A stretch of DNA of 64,000 nt from Nocardioides sp. Iso805N (GTDB lineage Bacteria > Actinomycetota > Actinomycetes > Propionibacteriales > Nocardioidaceae), in assembly GCF_000364605.1 (NCBI RefSeq), contig NZ_KB822584.1, forward strand, positions 56,959 to 120,958, given 5' to 3'. Every line of letters begins with the position of its first letter. The first letter of the stretch is position 1. The position numbers and the translations under genes were made by a program. This document shows positions 45,184-54,881 of this stretch, piece by piece. The notes beneath the pieces are model-generated. The model did not search any database and was not told the DNA's origin. It was given only the letters and a program-made list of their open reading frames with translations.

Positions 45184-47360
45184 AGCAGGTCGCACAGAAC
45201 TACAAGTCCGGAGACCTGGCCGTCCTCGAGGTGCCGGAGCCGTCCTGCCGCCCCGGCGGCATCCTGGTCCGCTCGCTCTACTCGCTGATCTCCACCGGCA
45301 CCGAGCTGATGAAGGTCGGCGAGGCCCGGCTCTCGCTGATCGGCAAGGCGAAGGCGCGTCCCGACCAGGTCCGCAAGGTGCTGTCCTCGGCGGCCCAGCA
45401 GGGCCCGGCCGCGGCGTACCGCAAGGCGATGGGGCAGCTCGACCGCTGGACCCCGCTCGGCTACTCGCTGGCCGGCGTGGTGATCGCCGTCGGCGAGGGC
45501 GCCGAGGAGTTCGCTGTCGGTGACATGGTGGCCTGCGCGGGCAACGAGTTCGCGCTGCACGCCGAGGTCAACTGGGTGCCGGTCAACCTGGCCGTCGCGG
45601 TGCCCGACGGGGTGGCCCCCGAGCACGCGGCCTTCGCCACCGTGGGCGCGATCGCGATGCAGGGCGTGCGCCGCGGCGAGATGGCCCTGGGCGAGACGGC
45701 ATGCGTGATCGGGCTCGGCCTGGTCGGGCAGCTGATGGTGCGGCTGCTGGTGGCCTCCGGCGTACGCGTCCTGGGGGTGGACCCGGTGCCGGAGCGGTGC
45801 CGGCTGGCCGAGAAGGCCGGGGCTCGAGCCACCGCCGGTCCCGACGAGGCCGCGGGCATCGCCGGCCCGCACGGCGCCGACGTCATCTTCCTGGCCGCGG
45901 GTGGGCACAGCAACGACCCGCTGCGGCTGGCCGTGGACCTCGCCCGTGACCGCGGCCGGCTCGTCGATGTCGGCAAGACCCGCCTCGACCTGCCCTGGAA
46001 CGAGTGCTACGAGAAGGAGCTGGAGGTGCGGTTCTCCCGCTCCTACGGCCCCGGCCGCTACGACGACCGCTACGAGCTGGACGGGATCGACTACCCGGCC
46101 GGCTACGTGCGCTGGACCGAGCGGCGCAACATCGACTGCTTCCTCGACCTGATCGCGGCCGAGTCGCTCGACCTCACCCCGCTGGTGGACGGCGTCCACC
46201 CGGTCACCGACGCGTCGAGTGTCTACGAGGCCCTGCGGACCGGCGAGCTGACCGGCATCGGTCACCTGTTCTCCTACCCGCAGGCCGGCCCGGTCCCGAC
46301 AGCCACCGACGCCACCGAGCCAGGCACCGACGCAGCCGCCGAGGCGGCTGCTCCCCCGGCTCCGGCCGGCCCACCCGTACGGCGTTCCCCACACGTCCGC
46401 CGACCGGGCGGGCCGGTCCGGCTCGGCGTCATCGGTGCCGGTGCCTACGCGACCTCGATGCTGCTGCCGCACCTGGCCGCCGACCCCACCGTCGACCTCG
46501 GCACGGTGGCGACCACCCGGTCGCTGACAGCGGCGAGTGCGCGGGAGCGGTTCGGCTTCGACCGGGCGGTGACCGAGGCCGAGGAGGTGCTCGGTGACGA
46601 CACCCTGGACGCGGTGCTGATCGCCACCCGCCACCACTCGCACGCCCGCCTGGTCTGCAGCGCGCTGGAGACCGGCAAGGCGGTCTTCGTGGAGAAGCCG
46701 CTGGCACTCGACGAGCACCAGCTCGAGGAGATCGCCGCGACCATCGCCCGCACCGGCAACGACCGGCTGATGGTCGGCTTCAACCGCCGGTTCGCGCCGC
46801 TGATGGTCGACCTGCGCGAGCGCTTCGGCGACCGCGGCCCGCTCTCGCTGCGCTACCTGGTCAACGCCGGTCCGCTGGGCGCGGGCAGCTGGTACCAGGA
46901 CACCGGCCGCGAGGGCAGTCGCTTCGTCGGCGAGGGCGGCCACTTCCTCGACGTACTGGCGCTGTGGACCGGCGCGCCGCCCACCCGGGTGCACGCCGTC
47001 GGTCACGACCAGGACGTGCAGGCGACGATCACCTACGCCGACGGCTCGCTCGCCTCGCTGACCTACGCCACCGGGGGGACCGCTCGGGCTCCCAAGGAGT
47101 TGCTCGACGTGTCCGGCGCGGGCCGCAACGCCCGGCTCGACAACTTCTCCGGCACCACCCTGTGGACTCCGCGTGGGAAGACCGCGCGCCACTCCCGGCT
47201 GGGGCAGGACAAGGGCCAGCGGGCCGAGCTGGCGGCCTTCACCGCGGCGGTCCGCGACGACGCGCCGATGCCGATCCCGCTGGACTCGCTGCTCGCCACC
47301 ACCCGGGCCACGATCGCCGTCGCGACCAGCCTGGCGACCCGTGAGCAGGTCGTCCTGTGA
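45180..47360 (+). CDS. two-domain oxidoreductase: MDR dehydrogenase + Gfo/Idh/MocA
   Basis: This 726-residue protein joins two enzymes. Residues 1-370 are a medium-chain dehydrogenase (NYKSGDLAVLEVPEP, VIGLGLVGQLMVRLL for NAD). No clear zinc-ligand set is seen. Residues 415-726 are a Gfo/Idh/MocA oxidoreductase (VRLGVIGAGAYATSMLLPHL, FVEKPLAL, GEGGHFLDVL). A Pro/Ala/Thr linker of about 45 residues joins them. This fused form recurs in exopolysaccharide clusters next to heparinase-like genes and AsnB, as here. The substrate is probably a keto or uronic sugar (inference). It overlaps asnB by ATGA. Confidence 0.88.
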   Translation: MKQVAQNYKSGDLAVLEVPEPSCRPGGILVRSLYSLISTGTELMKVGEARLSLIGKAKARPDQVRKVLSSAAQQGPAAAYRKAMGQLDRWTPLGYSLAGVVIAVGEGAEEFAVGDMVACAGNEFALHAEVNWVPVNLAVAVPDGVAPEHAAFATVGAIAMQGVRRGEMALGETACVIGLGLVGQLMVRLLVASGVRVLGVDPVPERCRLAEKAGARATAGPDEAAGIAGPHGADVIFLAAGGHSNDPLRLAVDLARDRGRLVDVGKTRLDLPWNECYEKELEVRFSRSYGPGRYDDRYELDGIDYPAGYVRWTERRNIDCFLDLIAAESLDLTPLVDGVHPVTDASSVYEALRTGELTGIGHLFSYPQAGPVPTATDATEPGTDAAAEAAAPPAPAGPPVRRSPHVRRPGGPVRLGVIGAGAYATSMLLPHLAADPTVDLGTVATTRSLTAASARERFGFDRAVTEAEEVLGDDTLDAVLIATRHHSHARLVCSALETGKAVFVEKPLALDEHQLEEIAATIARTGNDRLMVGFNRRFAPLMVDLRERFGDRGPLSLRYLVNAGPLGAGSWYQDTGREGSRFVGEGGHFLDVLALWTGAPPTRVHAVGHDQDVQATITYADGSLASLTYATGGTARAPKELLDVSGAGRNARLDNFSGTTLWTPRGKTARHSRLGQDKGQRAELAAFTAAVRDDAPMPIPLDSLLATTRATIAVATSLATREQVVL

Positions 47361-49444
47361 GCACCGTCGGCTGGAAGGTCCGCCGGCTGCGGCAGATGTC
47401 CGGCGAGGAGATCGCCGCCCGCATCGGCGACCGGGTGCTGCAGACGGCCTGGGGCCGGGTCGGCGCATCACCCATCGGTACGCCGCGGCGCACGCTCGCC
47501 GACCGGCCCGGGCCGACGCCGCTGCCCGAGGGGGCCCGCGACCTGGTCGACCCGATGGCGGCCGCGGCGCTGGTCGCCGCCGCCGACCGGATCCTGTCCG
47601 GCCGCTGGGTCATCCTCGGCGTCGAGCGGACCGACGTCTGCGACCCGGACTGGTTCCTCGACCCGATCAGCGGTGTACGTGCGCCCGACCGTCGCCGGGC
47701 ACCCCGGATCGACCACCGCGACGAGCGCACCACCGGCAACGTCAAGCAGGTCTGGGAGCTCTCCCGGCACCACCACCTGACCGTGCTGGCCGCGGCGTAC
47801 TGGCTCACCGGCGAGGAGATCTACGCCGCCTGCGCCGCCGCCGGGCTGCGCTCGTGGTGGGCGGCCAATGAGCCGATGCGCGGCGTGCACTGGACCAGCG
47901 GCATCGAGCTGGGCATCCGGCTGATCAGCTGGACCTGGGTCAGGCGGCTGCTCGAGGACTGGCCCGGTGTCGAGGACCTGTACGCCGAGGGCGTCGGTCA
48001 GCTGTGGTGGCACCAGCGCTACCTGGCGGCCTTCCCCAGCCGCGGCACCTCGGCCAACAACCACGCGATCGCCGAGGCGGCCGGGCTGCTGGTGGCCTCC
48101 TGCGCGTTCCCGTGGTTCCAGGAGAGTGCCGGCTGGCGTCGGCAGGCCGCCGACATGCTGCGCCGCACCCTGACCGAGAACACCTTCGACAGCGGACTCA
48201 ACCGCGAGCAGGCCTCCGACTACCACCGCTTCGTCACCGAGCTGGGCCTGGTGGCGGCCGTCGAGGCCGACGCCTCGGGCGTACCGCTCCCGGACGAGAC
48301 CTGGCGACTGCTGGCCAGCTCGGTCGACGCGGCCGCCGCGGTCGCGGACGTGACCGGCCGCCCGCCGCGTCAGGGCGACGGCGACGAGGGCCGCGGGCTG
48401 GTGCTCGACGACCCGGAGCTGGGCAACGCGTGGTCGCAGATGCTCGCGGCCGGCGCGGCGCTCACCGGTGCGACCGGCTGGTGGAACCCGCCGATCCCGA
48501 GCGTGGGGGCGGCCCTGCTCAGCGCGATGGCGCCGGGGCGCCGGACCGCCGAGGACCGCTCGGACGCACGCCCGCAGACCTTCTCCGACGCCGGCATGAC
48601 GGTGCTGCGCACCGCCGGCGCCGACCGAGCCGCACGGCTCACCGACCCGGATGCGCCCGAGGAGATCTGGTGCCGCTGCGACGCCGGCCCGCACGGCCTG
48701 CCCGGCATCGCCGCGCACGCCCACGCCGACGCGCTGTCGGTGGAGGTGCGCCAGGACGGCGTCGACGTCCTGGCCGACCCGGGCACCTACTGCTACCACG
48801 GCTCCGCCCCGTGGCGGCGCTACTTCCGCTCCACGCTGGCGCACAACACCATCGAGCTCGGCGGCGTGGACCAGTCCGTCTCCGGCGGCCCCTTCCTGTG
48901 GACGCAGAGCGCGACGGCCGAGGTCGACGCGGTCGGCATAGGCGACGACGCGCAGACCTGGGTGGGGCACCACAGCGGCTACGAGCGGTTCGGCGTACGG
49001 CACGACCGGGTGGTCTCCCTCGACGTGCCCGCGCGCAGGCTCGCCATCGTCGACGTGCTCACCGCCAGTGACCGCTGCCGGCTCCCGATCCGGATGGCCT
49101 TCCACCTCGGCCCGGCCGTCACGGCGCAGCTGGACGGCACCTTCGCCCGGCTGCGCTGGGCCGGCCGCGACGGGCAGCTGCGGACGGCGACGTTCGCGCT
49201 GCCGACCGGGCTGGCATGGACCAGCCACACCGGCGAGACCGACCCGATCCTCGGCTGGTACTCCCCTCGCTTCGGCGAGCGGGTGCCCGCGACGACCCTG
49301 CTCGGCGAGGGCACGCTCGCGCCGGTCCCGGGCGGCAACGTGGAGCTCTGCTCCAGCCTCAACTTCCACAGCGTCCGCTCCGTCGCGGACCTGTCCATCG
49401 CACGGCTACACGTCGTTCCACGTCCGATCCCGTCGGACAACTGA
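47357..49444 (+). CDS. heparinase II/III-like polysaccharide lyase family protein
   Basis: This 695-residue protein has an N-terminal alpha/alpha-toroid domain (VRRLRQMSGEEIAARIGDRV, WELSRHHHLTVLAAAYW, FPSRGTSANNHAIAEAAG, REQASDYHRFVTELG) and a C-terminal beta-sandwich with GIAAHAHADALSVEVRQDG and AHNTIELGGVDQS. No signal peptide is visible, so it may act in the cytoplasm or at the membrane. In these clusters it may cleave or modify acidic polymer. The GTG start overlaps the previous stop (GTGA). Confidence 0.88.
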   Translation: MSTVGWKVRRLRQMSGEEIAARIGDRVLQTAWGRVGASPIGTPRRTLADRPGPTPLPEGARDLVDPMAAAALVAAADRILSGRWVILGVERTDVCDPDWFLDPISGVRAPDRRRAPRIDHRDERTTGNVKQVWELSRHHHLTVLAAAYWLTGEEIYAACAAAGLRSWWAANEPMRGVHWTSGIELGIRLISWTWVRRLLEDWPGVEDLYAEGVGQLWWHQRYLAAFPSRGTSANNHAIAEAAGLLVASCAFPWFQESAGWRRQAADMLRRTLTENTFDSGLNREQASDYHRFVTELGLVAAVEADASGVPLPDETWRLLASSVDAAAAVADVTGRPPRQGDGDEGRGLVLDDPELGNAWSQMLAAGAALTGATGWWNPPIPSVGAALLSAMAPGRRTAEDRSDARPQTFSDAGMTVLRTAGADRAARLTDPDAPEEIWCRCDAGPHGLPGIAAHAHADALSVEVRQDGVDVLADPGTYCYHGSAPWRRYFRSTLAHNTIELGGVDQSVSGGPFLWTQSATAEVDAVGIGDDAQTWVGHHSGYERFGVRHDRVVSLDVPARRLAIVDVLTASDRCRLPIRMAFHLGPAVTAQLDGTFARLRWAGRDGQLRTATFALPTGLAWTSHTGETDPILGWYSPRFGERVPATTLLGEGTLAPVPGGNVELCSSLNFHSVRSVADLSIARLHVVPRPIPSDN

Positions 49445-49463
49445 AGAGCAGGGAGAGCCAGAC

Positions 49464-50939
49464 ATGGGGGAACAGGCACTCGACATCCGCAGCGGACTCG
49501 CCGTGCTGCGCCGGCACCGCGCGGTGCTGGTGGGCGCCACGGTGCTCGGGCTGGCGGTCGGAGTCACGTACACGGCGGTCAGACCACCGCTCTACGCCAG
49601 TTCCAGCATGGTGCTGCTCCCGGAGCAGGCCTCGGCCGACCAGACGCCGCGAGACCCCGGCACCGAGCAGCGGGTCGCCGGCAGCGCCGCCGTCCTCGGG
49701 CCGGCCGGCGAGAAGCTGAAGCCGCGGCTGTCGGCGGGCCAGATGGCCGCCCACATCTCCGCGAGCGCGCCCAGCTCGACGGTGGTCGCGTTCAACGCCA
49801 CCGCGGACTCGCCCGAGTTCGCCCGGAAGCTGGCGCAGGCCGCAGCGGCCTCGGAGGTCGAGTACGTCAAGCAGGCCTCCAGCGCCGGCCTCTCGGCCCA
49901 GCAGCGCGACTTCACGCAGCGGCTGTCCGAGCTCAACGGCAGCCTGGGCTCACTCGCCGCCCAGATCACCAGCACCACCAAGCGGCGCAACAGCGAGGGC
50001 GCGACCACCGCGGCCGGCCGCGCCGACTCGACCGCGCTCGCGCAACTGACCGCGCAGCAGGCCGACATGGTGCTGCAGCGCGACCAGGTCAAGCAGCAGG
50101 CCCAGACGGCCGCGGCCGGCATCGCGCCCTCGACCGCGAGCATCATCGAACCCGCCGCCACGGGAGGCCGGGCGGCCCTGCTGCACCGCTCCGTGCAGTA
50201 CGGCGCGATCGGCGCCGGACTCGCGCTCCTGATCGCGGCCCTGGGCCTGACGCTCTTCGCCCGCCGCGACCGCCGGCTGCGCTACCGCGACCAGATCGCC
50301 GACGCCCTCGGCAGCACCGTGGTCGCCTCGGTCGGGGCCCGGCCGCCGCGGACCGTCGCCCGCTGGACCGACCTGCTCGCCGACTACGACCCCGGCACGG
50401 CCGACGCCTGGGCACTGCGCCAGGTGCTGCACCAGGCCGACCGCCGACTGACCCTGGTCAGCCTGAGCGGCGACCAGGACGCCTTGGCGATCGGCCCGCA
50501 GCTCGCGTCGTACGCCGCCTCCAACGGCGTGCTGGTGCGGCTGGTGCTCGGCCAGCGGCACGACAGCGCGGCCGCTCTGTGGGCCAGCGTCCACCAGGGC
50601 GAGGAGGAGGAGCTGCGGCCCGGCCTGGTGGTCAGCACCACGCCGGCCGAGGACCCCCGCACCACCCTGACGATCACTGTGGTCGTGCTGGACCGCCGCA
50701 ATCCCGAGCTCGAGTCGGTGCCGTTGCGCGGGCGCACCCTGGTCGCGGTCTCGGCCGGGACCGTCACCGCCGAGGAACTGGCCCGCGCGGCCGTCACACT
50801 CGACGACGCGGGTCTGCGCATCGACGGCATGGTGGTCGCCAATCCCGACGATCTCGATCACACCACCGGGCGGCTGCCGCAGCGACAGCGTCCTGCGAAC
50901 CTCTCCCTGCCGAGCCGCCTGACGGGAGCGATCCGATGA
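49464..50939 (+). CDS. Wzz-type chain-length protein with degenerate kinase-like domain
   Basis: This 491-residue polysaccharide co-polymerase has two membrane segments flanking a periplasmic coiled coil. The first is at about residues 20-42, and the region YASSSMVLLPEQAS is the Wzz fold entry. The second is LLHRSVQYGAIGAGLALLIAALGLTLF. The C-terminal 190 residues align with a BY-kinase-type P-loop fold, but the Walker A site reads VSLSGDQDALAIGP with no GKS/GKT. Walker B and a Tyr-rich tail are also absent. GGGAG precedes the ATG by 13 bases. Confidence 0.82.
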   Translation: MGEQALDIRSGLAVLRRHRAVLVGATVLGLAVGVTYTAVRPPLYASSSMVLLPEQASADQTPRDPGTEQRVAGSAAVLGPAGEKLKPRLSAGQMAAHISASAPSSTVVAFNATADSPEFARKLAQAAAASEVEYVKQASSAGLSAQQRDFTQRLSELNGSLGSLAAQITSTTKRRNSEGATTAAGRADSTALAQLTAQQADMVLQRDQVKQQAQTAAAGIAPSTASIIEPAATGGRAALLHRSVQYGAIGAGLALLIAALGLTLFARRDRRLRYRDQIADALGSTVVASVGARPPRTVARWTDLLADYDPGTADAWALRQVLHQADRRLTLVSLSGDQDALAIGPQLASYAASNGVLVRLVLGQRHDSAAALWASVHQGEEEELRPGLVVSTTPAEDPRTTLTITVVVLDRRNPELESVPLRGRTLVAVSAGTVTAEELARAAVTLDDAGLRIDGMVVANPDDLDHTTGRLPQRQRPANLSLPSRLTGAIR

Positions 50940-52246
50940 CCGCCGAGCGCTGGCGGATCAGCGAGCCGCAGACCGAGGAGGTCGCCGGCGTGCCGCCGAC
51001 GATGGTCGCCAGCATCAGCTACCTGTGGGCCGCGATGCGCCGCCGCTGGAAGACCTGGGTGACGCTCGGCGTCGTCGGGTTCGTCCTGGGTGCCGGGCAC
51101 GCGATCGCGGTGCCGCCGGAGGTGACGGCGACCACCACGCTCTACCTGTCGCACCCCGCCGGCACCGACCCGGCCTCGGCGATGCAGACCGACCTCAGCA
51201 TCCTGCGCACCCGCACCGTCGCGGAGCGCACGATCAAGGCGCTGGGCCTGCACTCGGCGCCGTCGGTGCTGCAGGACCGCACCACGGCCACGGCGACCAC
51301 CTCGACCGTGATGACCCTGGCGGTCTCGGCCGGAACCAACGAGCTGGCGCTGCGCGGGGTGCGTGACCTGGCCTCGACCTACCTCACCTACCGGGCCGCC
51401 CAGCTCAACGCCCAGGCCGACGCCCAGGTGAGCGGCTACAAGGACCAGATCGCGGCGGCGGAGCAGCAGATCACCGAGCTCACCACCCAGTACGACGCGC
51501 TCAGCAACGGCAACGCCAACCAGCAGAGCGAGGCCGGCGACGTGCTGTCCCGGCGCTCGCAGCTCAGCGCCCAGGTGATCTCCTTGCAGCAGCAGGTCGA
51601 CTCCACCGCCCTGGCCGCCGACTCGGTGACCAAGGCCAGCCACGTGCTCGATCCAGCCGCCCTGGTCGGCTCCTCGACGATCCGCCGCGCGATCCTGCTC
51701 GGTCTGACCGGCCTGATCGGCGGGCTGGGGATCGGCACCGCGATCGTGCTCTTCGGTGCGCTGACATCCAACCGGCTGCGTCGCCGCGAGGAGGTGGCGC
51801 TGGCGATCGGCGCCCCCGTCCGGTACGCCGCCAGCAGGATCCGACCCGGCCTCCTGCACGGCGCGACCGCAGCGGCTCAGGGCCAGGAGGTCCTGATCCG
51901 CGGCATCGAGGCGGCCGACACCGAGCGCCGCCCGCTCGTGCTGGTCACCGCCGGCCGCGCCGGGCTCCGCGAGGCCACCGCCCTGGCCGACCTGGTCGGG
52001 CTGGACGTGCACCCGATCGACTTCGACGCGGGTGCCGAGGAGCTCGCCGAGCGGGCGGACCGGGTGGTCATGGTGGTGGCGGCCGGCCGCTCCAGTGCCG
52101 AGCAGCTGCGCACCGCTGCGGACCTGCTGCGCTCGGCCGGCATCGAGCTGGTCTTCGCGGTGCTGATCGGCACCGACCGCACCGACGAGAGCTTCGGCCG
52201 GCCGCACATCAGCACCTCGCTCCAGGCATGGCGAGCAGGCGCATGA
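50936..52246 (+). CDS. second Wzz-type protein with degenerate kinase-like domain
   Basis: This 436-residue protein has an N-terminal Wzz domain: membrane segment WVTLGVVGFVLGAGHAIAVP, YLSHPAGTDPASAMQTDLSILRT and a long coiled coil (KDQIAAAEQQITELTTQYD). The second segment is ILLGLTGLIGGLGIGTAIVLFGAL. The C-terminal 130 residues keep the BY-kinase-like pattern (DRVVMVVAAGRSSAEQLRTAADLL and FAVLIGTDRTDES) without a Walker A motif. It overlaps the first by ATGA, so the two are co-translated and may form a hetero-oligomer (inference). Confidence 0.8.
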   Translation: MTAERWRISEPQTEEVAGVPPTMVASISYLWAAMRRRWKTWVTLGVVGFVLGAGHAIAVPPEVTATTTLYLSHPAGTDPASAMQTDLSILRTRTVAERTIKALGLHSAPSVLQDRTTATATTSTVMTLAVSAGTNELALRGVRDLASTYLTYRAAQLNAQADAQVSGYKDQIAAAEQQITELTTQYDALSNGNANQQSEAGDVLSRRSQLSAQVISLQQQVDSTALAADSVTKASHVLDPAALVGSSTIRRAILLGLTGLIGGLGIGTAIVLFGALTSNRLRRREEVALAIGAPVRYAASRIRPGLLHGATAAAQGQEVLIRGIEAADTERRPLVLVTAGRAGLREATALADLVGLDVHPIDFDAGAEELAERADRVVMVVAAGRSSAEQLRTAADLLRSAGIELVFAVLIGTDRTDESFGRPHISTSLQAWRAGA

Positions 52247-53649
52247 GCGCCCAGCCCCGTCCCACCCACGCGGCGTCGCACGCGGACTCGCACGCGGCCT
52301 CGCAGGTGACGGCGCACGTCGGCTCCCATGTCGGCTCCCACGCCGCGTCGTACGCCGCAGCCACGCAGGTGGTGCCCGCTCACGCCGCGACCGGCCGTCC
52401 GGCCGACCCGGCGGTGGCGTTCCCGGTGGGGTCGCGGGCGCTCGCGCCGTACTCGATCGCCGCCCGGCCGCGACCGGAGTACGACGAGCATGCGGTGCCG
52501 GCGATGGTGCTGGCGGCGTGGGCGGCGGTCTTCGTCAACGTGCTCGCGTTCGCAGGCAACGCGACGGTCGTCCCCATCCCGCGGATCGTCGGCCAGCTGA
52601 TCACCCAGGGCGCGCTCGGGCTCGCCCTGGGGCTGGCGCTGCTGGCGAACCGACGCCGGGTGGTCCGTCCGCACCTGTTCCTGGTGCTGCTGACGATGCT
52701 CGCGATCGTGGCGGTGATGGTCTCCTTCCACAATCAGTACCTGCTGAGCTCGGTCTTCCGGGCCTGCCGGCTGCTGGGCTTCGTGACGGTGCTGTGGGTA
52801 CTCAGCCCCTGGTTCGGCCGCCGCGACATGCTGCTGCTGCGCTGCCACCTGATCTGCCTGCGGGTGGTGCTCGGCACCGTGGTGGTCGGGGCGATGCTCT
52901 CCCCCGGCCTGGCCTTCTCCTTCGACGGCCGCCTCGCCGGCGTGCTGTGGCCCATCCCGGCCACCCAGGTCGCCCACTACGCCGCCGTGCTGCTCTGCGT
53001 CACGATCATCCTGTGGCTGTGCCGGGTGGTCAGTGGCAAGCACACCATCGTCACGGTGGTCGTGGTCGCCCCGATCCTGCTGGCCACCCACACCCGCACC
53101 GCGCTGCTGGCCGGTGTGATCGGCATGGCCGTCGCCGGCGCCAGCCTCTTCCTCGGCCACGCCCGGGTCCGCCGCACCTCCGCGCTCGGCGCGATCATCG
53201 CGGTGCTGGCCGCCACCGTCTTCGCCAGCCAGATCGCCGACTGGCTGCTGCGCGGCCAGACGGCCCAGGACGCCGGTCAGTTCACCGGCCGGACCAAGGT
53301 CTGGTCGCAGGTCTTCGCGATGCACCGCACCCCGATCCACGAGATGTTCGGCAACGGCATGTCCAACCTGTCGTTCAACGGTCTGCCGATCGACAGCAAC
53401 TGGGTCGCGACCTATCTCGACGAGGGTTGGTTCGGCATCGCCGTCGAGGCCGCGATCCTGCTGGCCCTGTTGCTGCTGGCGATCACGCACGTGCGCGGAC
53501 CGCGCCGCGCGATCGGCCTGTTCCTGCTGGTCTACTGCGCGATCGCCTCGGTGACCGAGACCGGTCTGGGCAACCCCTCGCCGTACATCCTCGACCTGGC
53601 CGTCGCGGCGGCGCTGCTGGCGCCCGAGGCCCACGGGGTGGAGCGATGA
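52243..53649 (+). CDS. O-antigen ligase/Wzy-like polymerase
   Basis: This 468-residue protein has about 11 membrane segments from residue 85 on. The large outer loop carries FTGRTKVWSQVFAMHRTPIHEMFGNG, as in the Wzy_C/O-antigen ligase group. The first 70 residues are unusual: a His/Ala/Ser-rich string with repeated SHxxSH-type steps (HAASHADSHAASQ, HVGSHVGSH). ATG 52243 overlaps the previous stop by ATGA. It probably polymerises repeat units on the outer face. Confidence 0.85.
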   Translation: MSAQPRPTHAASHADSHAASQVTAHVGSHVGSHAASYAAATQVVPAHAATGRPADPAVAFPVGSRALAPYSIAARPRPEYDEHAVPAMVLAAWAAVFVNVLAFAGNATVVPIPRIVGQLITQGALGLALGLALLANRRRVVRPHLFLVLLTMLAIVAVMVSFHNQYLLSSVFRACRLLGFVTVLWVLSPWFGRRDMLLLRCHLICLRVVLGTVVVGAMLSPGLAFSFDGRLAGVLWPIPATQVAHYAAVLLCVTIILWLCRVVSGKHTIVTVVVVAPILLATHTRTALLAGVIGMAVAGASLFLGHARVRRTSALGAIIAVLAATVFASQIADWLLRGQTAQDAGQFTGRTKVWSQVFAMHRTPIHEMFGNGMSNLSFNGLPIDSNWVATYLDEGWFGIAVEAAILLALLLLAITHVRGPRRAIGLFLLVYCAIASVTETGLGNPSPYILDLAVAAALLAPEAHGVER

Positions 53650-54881
53650 AGGTCGTGATCGCGCACTCCCGCTACCGCTCGGCCGCGCCGAGCGGGGAGA
53701 ACGCCGTCGTCGACGAGGAGGCGGTGCTGCTGCGTGCCGCCGGCCACGAGGTGGTCAGCTTCGAGCGAGCCAGCGACTCGATCGCCCAGTTGCCGCTGCC
53801 GCGACGCGCGGCCGTGCCCGCGCAGTCGATCTGGAACCCCGCCGTACGCCGCAGCCTCACCGAGTTGCTCCGCGACGAGCGACCCGACGTCCTGCACGTG
53901 CACAACACCTTCCCGATGCTGAGTCCGGCGGTGCTGGACGCCGCTCGCGACACGGGCGTGCCGGTCGTCGCGACGCTGCACAACTACAAGCTGCTGTGCG
54001 CCAGCGGCGACTTCTTCCGCGACGGCGCGCCGTGCCACAGCTGCGCCGGCGGCGAGCTCGCGCCGGCCGTGGCACACGGCTGCTACCGCGGCTCGCGGGT
54101 GGCGGCGCTGCCGGTGGTCGCCGGCCTGGCGGCACACCGCGAGCGGTGGCGCACGCTGGTCTCGGCCTATCACTTCGTCTCGGAGTCCCAGCACCGGCTG
54201 CTGGCCGGTCTGCGGCTGCCCGAGGACAGGGTCTTCGTCAGCCATCACGGCGTCCCCGCCCCGCCGCTGGGGCACCTGCGCCAGCGCCGGGTGGCCTACG
54301 CCGGCCGGCTGGACGCGGCCAAGGGCGTGCCGCTGCTGCTGGCGGGATGGGACGCGTTCCGCGCGGCGACGCCGGCCTCCCAGCTGCGGCTGGTCATCGC
54401 CGGCGACGGCCCGCTCGGTCCCGACGTCCGCGCCTGGGCCGCGACCCGGCCGGAGGTCGACGTGCTGGGTGCGGTCAGCCGGGACGACGCCCGCGGCGTA
54501 CTCGCCTCTTCGCTGGCGGCGGTGGTGCCGTCGGCCTGGGAGGAGGCGTTCGGGCTGAGCGCCGTCGAGGCGATGGCGGCGGGGACGGTGCCGCTGCTGG
54601 CCGCGCACGGCTCCTTCCCCGAGCTGGTGACCGACGGCGTCGACGGGGTGCTGTTCCAGCACGGCTCGGCGGCGGCGTTGGCGGCGGCCCTCGCGGGCGT
54701 CGACACCGACGTCTCCCGCCACCTGCTGATCGGCCGGGCCGCCCGCGACACCTACCGCGCCCGGTTCACGCCGCAGGCGGCACTGGACCGCCTGGTCGCG
54801 ATCTTCGACTTCGCCGTCGAGCACCCGGTGGTCCCGACCGAGCGCCGGGTCACCCCTGGAGTCCAAGGAGCGCTCCGATGA
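53646..54881 (+). CDS. GT4-type glycosyltransferase
   Basis: This 411-residue GT-B transferase has the N-terminal HSRYRSAAPSGENAVVDEEAVLL, HVHNTFPMLSPAVLDAARDTGVPVV and LHNYKLLCASGDFFRDG. The sugar-nucleotide domain shows AYAGRLDAAKGVPLLLAGW and EEAFGLSAVEAMAAGTVP, the family Ex7E motif. A CHSCAGGE stretch in the middle is a small Cys/His cluster. The ATG overlaps the polymerase stop, and the stop overlaps the flippase start. Confidence 0.87.
   Translation: MKVVIAHSRYRSAAPSGENAVVDEEAVLLRAAGHEVVSFERASDSIAQLPLPRRAAVPAQSIWNPAVRRSLTELLRDERPDVLHVHNTFPMLSPAVLDAARDTGVPVVATLHNYKLLCASGDFFRDGAPCHSCAGGELAPAVAHGCYRGSRVAALPVVAGLAAHRERWRTLVSAYHFVSESQHRLLAGLRLPEDRVFVSHHGVPAPPLGHLRQRRVAYAGRLDAAKGVPLLLAGWDAFRAATPASQLRLVIAGDGPLGPDVRAWAATRPEVDVLGAVSRDDARGVLASSLAAVVPSAWEEAFGLSAVEAMAAGTVPLLAAHGSFPELVTDGVDGVLFQHGSAAALAAALAGVDTDVSRHLLIGRAARDTYRARFTPQAALDRLVAIFDFAVEHPVVPTERRVTPGVQGALR

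Noticed and set aside
49464..52246. Active tyrosine kinase (Wzc/CpsD) in the exopolysaccharide cluster
   Set aside because: Neither C-terminal domain has a Walker A GK(S/T) or a Tyr cluster.
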